64,000 bases of DNA, taken from positions 1,798,001-1,862,000 of the forward strand of contig JADNYV010000001.1 in assembly GCA_015501055.1 (NCBI GenBank), in the 5' to 3' direction. Source of the stretch: Mucidula mucida (Eukaryota > Basidiomycota > Agaricomycetes > Agaricales > Physalacriaceae). Below the pieces are notes generated by a model. That model was given only the letters and a program-made list of their open reading frames with translations. It did no database searches and was not told where the DNA came from. Numbering within the stretch: position 1 is the stretch's first letter; each line of letters begins with the position of its first letter. Below are positions 56,136 to 64,000 of the stretch, piece after piece. The position numbers and the translations under genes are program-made.

Positions 56136-56891
56136 TCAGTTCCACTTCTTCCATTCCTGGCCAGCCGGTGGCTTGACCGTCACCCTCTCCTTCCCGACCT
56201 CATCCCAGTTGGTACTCAGAGTGGTACCGCCGCTTTCAGAGTAGCTCTTCATCATTGCCCGTTTGGTATCCTCGTCCGCATCTGCGAACATCTTTTGGAA
56301 GAAGGAGTTAAGTGTGGCGTCCCCGCCGACGTTGGGATCCTCGTCGGTCGTCTTTTCCTTTTCAGACTTTAAGATGCCATCGGTGATACCCTCCCAGTTC
56401 TTCTTCGGCTTTGGCTTGACCGAGGTGGCGGTAATGGCAGGTTCAGCAGGGAAGGCCGCGAGCGCTATTGTCCCGACTAAATCAAGCGCTAATGTCGCGA
56501 CGGAGAGGAAAACGACGCACGATCTGGGCTGTCTCCGACGAGGTCGCCCCAGCGGCCCAAGTTCATCTTGGCAAACTTGACTTCCACTTTGACTTTGCCG
56601 ACGTTGTATGTGGAGGATTCGGGGTTTATTTGGCCTTTGAGTGGCTCAAGGACGAGGGATTTGTCGCCATTAGTGTACGTGAACTAATATTTTTGGTAAG
56701 AGTGTGTTAGTCGTAGGCGGATCTGCATACCTTTCTGGGGGCAAACTGGACCTCGACCTGGGATGGGTCGGCGCCGCGATCGAAGATGGATAGAGTGAGA
56801 TACTCGTCGCTCTCGTAGAATTCGTGTCTATTTGTCGTCAGAAATGTCCTTCAGAGTCGCATCGCAGCATACCGCAGTGGGGCAGACATGG
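56136..56891 (-). CDS. SGT1: SGT1-like co-chaperone, CS and SGS domains without TPR
   Basis: Hsp90 co-chaperone linking to SCF and kinetochore assembly. Four exons: MSAPLR, HEFYESDEYLTLSIFDRGADPSQVEVQFAPRK, FTYTNGDKSLVLEPLKGQINPESSTYNVGKVKVEVKFAK...GDSPD, then the SGS part. The CS beta-sandwich is clear. The SGS domain shows KKNWEGITDGIL, NSFFQKMFADADEDTKRAMMKSYSESGGTTLSTNWDEVGK and ends VKPPAGQEWKKWN, the classic SGT1 terminus. The N-terminal TPR domain of plant, animal and yeast SGT1 is absent: only about six residues precede the CS domain. I saw no TPR exon upstream before the divergent gene at 57046. Confidence 0.93.
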
Positions 56892-57045
56892 CCTGTAATC
56901 AAAGGAAGCTGTTGTGGTCTAAGCGCCACGAGAACTTTCTAAGACGTGTCACATATCTGCGTGACCTTAATCACGTGCGAGACAGTAACGCGGGCGTCAT
57001 ACCCACATCGAGATTGGGCTCAAACTACTCTAGGACTCTACCATC

Positions 57046-58332
57046 ATGGCTCACGTACCCAAAGCCGTTTTATACTATTCACCAAAGTCTATTTGGTCTT
57101 CTGTCGGTACGCTGTCCATTAATTTCATTCAGTCACTAGCTCATCCTCAACCGTTCAGTCCTTCTCGCGTTGTAAGAAGACTATCAATGATTAGGGTATT
57201 CTGCTCATGCTGGCTTAGGAACGAAAAGGGATACGGAGACGATGAAGTCGATCTCAAGGTCGTTGATCTATGTGAGCACAAACAATCCAGAATTACACTG
57301 TCGACTCAAGTTCCTCAGCCAAAGGCGAGAATTTCGACCCGACGTTTCTGCGATTAAACCGAAAAGGTACGCGCCACGTATCTCAAGGAAACCAGTCCTT
57401 TAGTTTTGGCCAGCAACGGTTCCTACCTTGGTGGTTCCCTTGGAAAATTCGCTGTCAGATGAAGTTGAAAGTCGCTACAAGGCATTGAATCAATCCCGGG
57501 TATGTATGTCGTTGTGTGTTCACAGGAACTTATCTTGAGGCACGGTTCCCAGACAATCGTCGACATGTTGGACAAATCGCGATCAGCACTGTCGCGAACG
57601 CACACTACATCACACGCGCCCGCGATATCATTAGCCCCCGCGACGGTCGCGTTTACCTCGACGAGCAACCTGCTACTGGACCTCCTTCATTCCGATGAAG
57701 CCAATCCCAACAATGTCCTCTATCTGCACGCGACGGACGATAGTACACTTAAAGTCGTTGCGGCTGAGATGGTTCCGTATCTGACGAGCAAACAGGAAGC
57801 ACTTGCAAAGTATATTGCTGACGCAGAAGCCGGAAAGTATAACGTGTCCGTGAACGTAAAGTCATTTTGGACGGAGAAAAAGGACGCCACGGACTTGTTG
57901 CTCCAGTTTTATGGAAATGCGCATCTGGCGCAATCCGAATTGTCTGCAGAAGATCAGGCTAAGCGCACAGAGCTCTTTGCGAAATCAAAGGTAGCAAAAG
58001 ACACCATCAAGGGCATTTTGACGCAACTGTGCAAGGAGGTTATTGGACCATATGCTCTAGGTAGGTCGCGACGCGTTGTGTCGGGTTGGCTAACGTAAGG
58101 TGCAGGGGACCAGTTGTCCATTGTTGACTGTCATCTTATGGCTTGGCTTTCACGCATCCTGTCGTACTCTGGTGTTGAGGTTGCGGACGATGGAGCTGTA
58201 GCAGTGGGCAAATTAGAAAAGTACCTTGGGAGCGAGCTGTCGGCTGAGGAGAAGAGCAAGCTTGGGACGTACTGGGAGTGTACTAAAACGAGAGAGAGCT
58301 GGAAAAAGGTATATGTAGGGGGCTTGCATTAG
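57046..58332 (+). CDS. Glutathione S-transferase-like protein
   Basis: Thioredoxin-like N-terminus (MAHVPKAVLYYSPKSIWSSVVLLAL, then NEKGYGDDEVDLKVVDLSKGENFDPTFLRLNRKATVPTLVVPL) with the cis-Pro motif TVPTL, followed by the helical GST-C domain (PYALGDQLSIVDCHLMAWLSRIL). Between them lies RTIVDMLDKSRSALSRTHTT. Several small exons are needed; the intron at about 57499-57551 restores the frame into TIVDMLDK. The catalytic Ser/Tyr is unclear, so this may be a non-enzymatic or atypical GST. It starts 154 bp from SGT1, divergently. Confidence 0.85.
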
Positions 58333-58521
58333 GCAGTAATCAAAGGAGAAAAGTTGTACAGGAGGTTTGAAATAAGTAATCAGCAGCAAACAGACGCATC
58401 TGCTCCGACCCTCTCATTCTGTACACAGCGTTGATACACAGGGATTGGCGACTGCGAGCTGAGGACGAGCTGAGCATGCACATAACTGTGCACAATTCAT
58501 AACAGCCGGCCGCAAAGTAAC

Positions 58522-60861
58522 ATGCCTCCATCCACAAACTTTTTGGTTCCTCTGCCCAGCGTTACTCTCTCCGACGACTACGACAATGCCAGCACAGACT
58601 CGGACGATACCATGCGCATGCCGCTGCCCTCCGCGTCTCCCCGCCCATCTCCATCCCAGTCGCCCCGTCCTACCTTTCTCTTTCTCCCGAGCTCCCCAGG
58701 CCGCAACTCTGCAAATTCCACCGCAAATTCGACACCGAATGTGTCCCGCTCGACGTCGCCATTGCCGCAGTACTTTACGCTAGCCCATTCCTCGTGTTCG
58801 TCGGAAACGGAGAGCGAGCCCAGTTCGCCGCTGTTGTCGAGGAGAACCAGCTCGGGAACATGGCGGCAGCAGGACCGGCGGTGGTGGGAGTTTTCGAACC
58901 GTCGACGGCGGCGGGAGGGCAGGTTCCTTCGGATACTTAAAAAGTGGATGCGACGCATAGTACGGCATCCGCTGGTGCCCAAGCATCCTATTACAATCGT
59001 ATGTCCCTTTTTCGTTTTCTCTGCGCGAGATTTCTCATTTAACGGCTACAGATTCTTACTCTTGTCGTTCTCTCTGCATTTGCCACCTTTCTCACTCTTC
59101 TACTAATCTACATCTTCAATCCCGACAAGGAGCCGTTGCCATGGCGGGGTTACTGTTCAATTCCCTCCATGGCGTCCCCGACAGACCATATAATGTCTTC
59201 CACATATCCTTCGCCTTATCCTGGTCCGCTCTCTACTGAACGGACATTTCCTCCCGATAATATCGACACCCTTCCGCCCGCAGGCATATTTATCGGTGTA
59301 TTCTCCATTGATTCTGCGTTTGAGCGTCGCTCCTTGATACGATCAACATGGGCAAGCCATGATAGAAGTCGAAACGGCGCTGGTGATGGCGACGATGGAA
59401 TGGGCACGTCGCGGACCGTCATCCGATTCATCCTGGGCCAACCAGGGCGTGATTGGGAGAGACAGATCAAGCTCGAGATGGACAGTACGTCGCGTCTTCT
59501 TGAATTACTGGTCCATTGCTAATCGTTTACGGCAGTGTACCACGATATTGTCATTCTCCCAGTCGTAGAAAACATGAATAGTGGCAAGTCATATGCGTTC
59601 TTTTCATGGGCATCATTAGACGCCTGGATCCCACCAATCTACTTTGATACGCCAGTGCCGCCACCGCGTTTTTCTTATTCCAACCTGACTACACCGCCCC
59701 CTCCACTTGCCCCTCATGATTCTTTGCATGCTTGGCGTGATCGGGCTACGCCGCGGCCAAAAGCTTGGGTCCGACCAGACTATGTCGTCAAAGTCGATGA
59801 CGATTCCTTCGTGATGGTCGCAGAACTAGAGGCCAGACTGCGGTTAGCTCTACACGAGAAGAAGTCACAGTCTCATCATCCTCGCGACGAGGTTAGCTGG
59901 AATACCACCGACTTTACTAGCAGGCCTGCCTTTGTCTATACTTCCGAGTCGCCAGGCACCGATCCGTTGGAAGACCCAATGATATACTGGGGCTACTTGG
60001 TGACGAATAGGCTGCATCGTTTCATGGCGGGAGAACTCTACGCGCTTAGTTGGAATTTAGTCGACTGGGTTGCGCGAGATCCCGCAGTCAAAGGCATGGT
60101 CAAGGGTGCCGAAGATAAGCAAACGGCGAAATGGATGACCTCACATCCTCGAGCTTCGGAAATCCAATGGAAGAGCGAACGATGCTGGATCTATGACCAT
60201 CCGAGGTCTGGCACTGTGTACGTTCGTTCATCCATTCATTCATTGGTTATTTATTGAATGGCGCAGGTATGCGCATGGGTTCCTCTTTCCCTCTGAAGTT
60301 ACGCGAGTGAGGCGAAGCGTGGCGGCCTTTCTTGCCACAGCGCCCATTGAGAAGCCCACGGGGACGGAAACGGAAGATCCTGGATATCTGCCCGCGCCTA
60401 CGGAATGGGCGCATTCGAGCGTGTCGACGTTTGGTGTGCGTTATACGCATCCTTTCTCGGTTGCAACTACGCAGCATGAAATCGAAGGGATGGTGGAGGG
60501 CAGTGACATGTCCACGATCCGTGACCGTATGTTCGACGCGTTTCTCGCAGACCTTGATACTAAATGATCCTCAGGATGGCCCTTTTTCTCCAACTACGCG
60601 TGGCGGCATCGAGAGGGACGAGCGACGCGTTATGAGCACCAGCGCGTGGGCGGTACTGTCGTGGTGCATTTTATCAAGAAGAACATGTGGTTTTTGGAGA
60701 CCGCTCTGGCGATGCTGGACGGCGAAGAATACTCTGAAATGGAAAAGTTTCAGCGCACGGAGCCGGAGCAGGTCCCAGTCGCGCTGCCGTCAATGTCATT
60801 GTCAGCGCACTCGAAACCAACACAGACAAATTCGGTCCTTGAACAGCATAGTCATTCATAA
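58522..60861 (+). CDS. GT31-like (beta-1,3-galactosyltransferase-type) glycosyltransferase
   Basis: Type II Golgi membrane protein. A Ser/Pro-rich cytoplasmic N-terminus and basic patch (RRRRREGRFLRILKKWMRR) precede a membrane anchor (ILTLVVLSAFATFLTLLLIYIF). The luminal domain has GIFIGVFSIDSAFERRSLIRSTWASH, RFILGQPG, YHDIVILPVVENMNSGKSYAFFSWA, the metal-binding VKVDDDSFV, and MIYWGYLVTNRLHRFMAGELYALSWNLVDWV, all in GT31 order. The last exon (WPFFSNYAWRH...VVVHFIKKNMWFLETALAML) is joined by removal of the intron ending at about 60574. The role could be O- or N-glycan elongation; the acceptor is unknown. Confidence 0.88.
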
Positions 60862-61078
60862 CACACATCCACATTTCGACATTTCTCACCCACTTTTCAT
60901 GTAATTTAGCTACCTTGTTGACTCTTTTTGCATTTACTTTTTTGCAGACATTACACAGTCGTTTTGTGCATGTGTACCAGTTGGATGCTGGGGTGTTGAA
61001 CGTTGGCGGTTGTAATTATTATATCGGTTTATTACTATCTTTACACAGAGCGCCAAGCTAGACCGAATACATTGGAGT

Positions 61079-61801
<723 letters not shown>

Positions 61802-61813
61802 GGCGTCCTACTA

Positions 61814-62122
61814 CTATCCTTGTCGCTGTAGTACTATGAGTAAAAAAGAAAGGGAGTTGTAGACAACGCACCTGCTTGTGTTTGGGGTTTTTCTTGCAAA
61901 TGACATACATTCTGCCCTTCTCTTGACGATGCTGCATCCGTCGCACATGATTTTTACGGACGACCGCACTTTCATTCCGCGAGCCAGGCTTGGTGTCAGC
62001 GGCATCCACGGTGCGGCATGATTGTGATTGTGAGGGTGCGGGTGTTGGTGGTGCACGGCGGGAGATAATGTTCGCAACCGCGTCAACAGTGGCCGACTGG
62101 ATGCCCAAAATGCTCGCAACAT
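61814..62122 (-). CDS. RTC6: Mitochondrial ribosomal protein bL36m
   Basis: Zinc-ribbon protein of the mitochondrial large subunit. Two exons (61872-62122 and 61814-61825); the second codes only RQG and stop, giving the typical KHKQRQG end. The N-terminal about 48 residues (MLRAFWASSRPLLTRL...) look like a mitochondrial presequence, followed by MKVRSSVKIMCDGCSIVKR and GRMYVICKKNPKHKQ with the Cys-Cys-Cys-His set. Between KR and GRMYV (about 61920) the two parts lie one base apart in frame, consistent with AGAAAGG having lost an A. Without the correction the product would lose half its zinc ribbon. Confidence 0.92.
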   Translation of the reverse strand: MLRAFWASSRPLLTRLRTLSPAVHHQHPHPHNHNHAAPWMPLTPSLARGMKVRSSVKIMCDGCSIVKRRAECMSFARKTPNTSRCVVYNSLSFLLIVLQRQG

Positions 62123-62270
62123 GACGGCTTCAAATCAAGGTCCTCAATATTGTCACGGACAGTCTCCAGTGTGTCACATCACAACCTGGCATTGCAACTA
62201 GTTTGAACGTAGTGTAAGGTAAGTACTGAATAAATATCATAAGTATATACTGTCGTGAGTTATGTAGATG

Positions 62271-64000
62271 TTATTGTTTCCGAGATTCCATGTAACTGTT
62301 CCCACCTAACGTGCTATCATCGTCTGTCAACACATATCTCCCATTCTCTAGCCGCACGTCGACAGATAGTCCCTGCGACAAGCTACCAGACCTCCACAGA
62401 GGGGTCACTCCCATCCAGGCCCCAAGCTTTGCTAGGAACTTTATTCGGGGTGATGAATGTACTGGATCGCTCAGTAAACCTTCCCACTTGTACGTTGGGC
62501 GAGCGCGTATTGAAACATCGTCATGATCCGTTCCTCCTCCAGTCCCCAAAGTACCCATTGTCGAGGGTTGCACAAGTGTTTCCATGTCCACATCCTCCAT
62601 GTCCAGCTCCTCATATTTGTCGTCGCCGACATGGAACATGATAGCCTTAATCGCAAGTCAGTCATCAGAGGCATTACATCAAGTATCAAACATACCCTGT
62701 TTGAGCCACGGAAAGCAGTTTCGTTGAGCCGAAGGTATAGCTTGTTCAAAAATCCCGAATGGATAAAATCACTTCGATTACGCTTTTTCGACAGCAGACC
62801 CCGCTGTATGAGCAAAGATTCAAGCGCGGGTCGGGGAAGTGGGGTATAGGCAATGGAAGTAGGATACGACGGATTGAAGTCAGTTGCATGTAACTCGAGA
62901 GCAGATATCGTGTCATGGTTCCGACGCCATAAGTCGTCCTATCGTCAATCATGAGCAAAGTGACAACTGGCTTGGAGAAATCCTCGCACCCAGAAAATAT
63001 ACCACCATGTCGCAGTTTCGCTACTAGAAGCAGCGCAAAAGCGTGCATACGCGGCCGAAAACACTTCTTCGCTACCAGACATCAAAGTCTGCACTCTCGG
63101 ATCCCGCTCACGATTCATTGAGCTCTCCGTCAGACCTTTCGGCTCTTGAGGATTATCGAAAACATGGGCCATAAATCGGTACGTGAGTGCATCAATCTTG
63201 GAATGACACTCCTGACGATGATGCTGTCGGTAGTGGGACAACGCCAACTCGACGTCCCCAAGACGCGAAGATATGAGTTTCCGATTCAGACCCAAAAAAC
63301 GAGCCATTGGCGTCGTCAAATCGAAGTCATTGGTGAGGCCAATGACACTGCCGTCCAAATCCAACTTCTTCGCATATGAAAGAACGACCTCAAACCCACT
63401 ACCGAATTGGTATCCGTCCCACTCCAAATGACCATGTCGTTTAATGTTCAGCTTGCACGTCTCGTAGTGCACAGATGAACGAGTTGTAAACTTCCCTTTG
63501 CCCCAGGATAAAGGGGAGTGCGAGCCGATAGGCTGTATAGGAAATCAGTCCCGCGGCCGTATGACAGGATGGTGCACTCACGCTAATGTGGTCATAAGGC
63601 CAATGAACAGTCTGTCCTTCCAATGCGCGCAGAGACATTCTGACCTGTCGCCGTCGACAAACATCAGGAGACTCGTTCTGAGCTATGTATTTCTGTAAAT
63701 CTATGAGATCCTGCAGGACGACATACGGCCCATCGTCGTATCGCAGCACCTGTTTAGTAGGTCAGTATCCGCATTACTGACGAGAAACTCCACAAACGAG
63801 AGTTGGCGGAAAAGGTATCCACCAAGCATTGCCAAAGTAGTTTGTGCATCTTGAGTCGGGATTCTTCTCATTCCTCCAGAACGAATCAGGTCCAATAAAC
63901 TTGGTTTGAATTTCAGCCTCAAGCTGCTTGAACCATTCACGATCAGGCCCCGAAAGAAGCGCAGCGGCCCTATTGTACGAAAAACCTCCGATTTCGCGCA
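62271..64000 (-). CDS. Uncharacterised conserved fungal protein (5' end outside window)
   Basis: Minus-strand gene entering from the right edge. Visible exons join to REIGGFSYNRAAALLSGPDREWFKQLE, CTNYFGNAWWIPFPPTLVCG, VLRYDDGPYVVLQDLIDLQKYIAQNESPDVCRRRQVRMSLRAL, GQTVHWPYDHIS, HYETCKLNIKRHGHLEWDGYQFGSGFEVVLSYAKKLDLDG, DLTTPMARFLGLNRKL, KIDALTYRFMAHVFDNPQEPKG, ATWWYIFWDDLWRRN and a tail with ELDMEDVDMETLVQ, ending GNSYMESRKQ. It is rich in Tyr, Trp and His and looks like a globular enzyme or scaffold, but I recognise no family. No membrane span was found in the visible part. Confidence 0.75.

Overview
This window is nuclear DNA from a filamentous basidiomycete, most likely an Agaricomycete (mushroom-forming) fungus. 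The evidence is the gene style: many short introns (about 45-60 nt, a few of 38 nt or over 100 nt), closely packed genes on both strands, Ser/Pro/acidic low-complexity tails, a pleiotropic-drug-resistance ABC transporter, an F-box-like protein, and uncharacterised families I know from agaric genomes. No bacterial, viral or CRISPR features were seen. I count 37 protein genes (two cut by the window edges), one imperfect inverted repeat, and no tRNA or rRNA that I could support.

Layout. 1-5.1 kb: the end of a Gln-rich protein, a gene-poor stretch with an inverted repeat, and a DUF3292-like membrane protein. 5.5-14 kb: a 20-exon PDR-type ABC transporter and a Rad21/Rec8-type cohesin kleisin. 14.3-21.2 kb: isopentenyl-diphosphate isomerase, an uncharacterised protein with an internal duplication, the mitochondrial pyruvate carrier subunit MPC1, and DNA ligase I. 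22-27.8 kb: an RBM39-like splicing factor, an L-rhamnose-dehydrogenase-like SDR, a cupin protein and PEX16. 28-36.2 kb: two acidic unknown proteins, an F-box-like protein, a CorA-type transporter and RRP36. 36.3-41 kb: a drug/metabolite-superfamily transporter, a Z-type protein phosphatase and ribosomal protein S11 (uS17). 41-47.5 kb: a Dal5-type MFS transporter divergent from a RidA gene, then a D-serine-dehydratase-like PLP enzyme and Rab4. 48.5-55.7 kb: two related Ser/Thr-rich single-span membrane proteins on either side of an isochorismatase-like hydrolase and an uncharacterised membrane protein. 56-64 kb: SGT1, a GST-like protein, a GT31-like glycosyltransferase, DHFR, mitochondrial ribosomal protein bL36m and a partial unknown gene.

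Most genes are housekeeping and not obviously coregulated. The exception is the MFS transporter, RidA and PLP dehydratase group. RidA proteins remove the reactive enamine/imine released by PLP dehydratases, so this looks like a small uptake, dehydration and clean-up module.

The strongest global signal is technical but important. Nine genes, including essential ones (RAD21, DHFR, MPC1, bL36m), each appear to lack exactly one base inside otherwise conserved coding sequence, always in the same direction and mostly in short homopolymers. This points to uncorrected sequencing deletions rather than nine pseudogenes. Three probable GC-AG introns and two very small exons (11 and 16 nt) are further points that automatic gene callers would miss.
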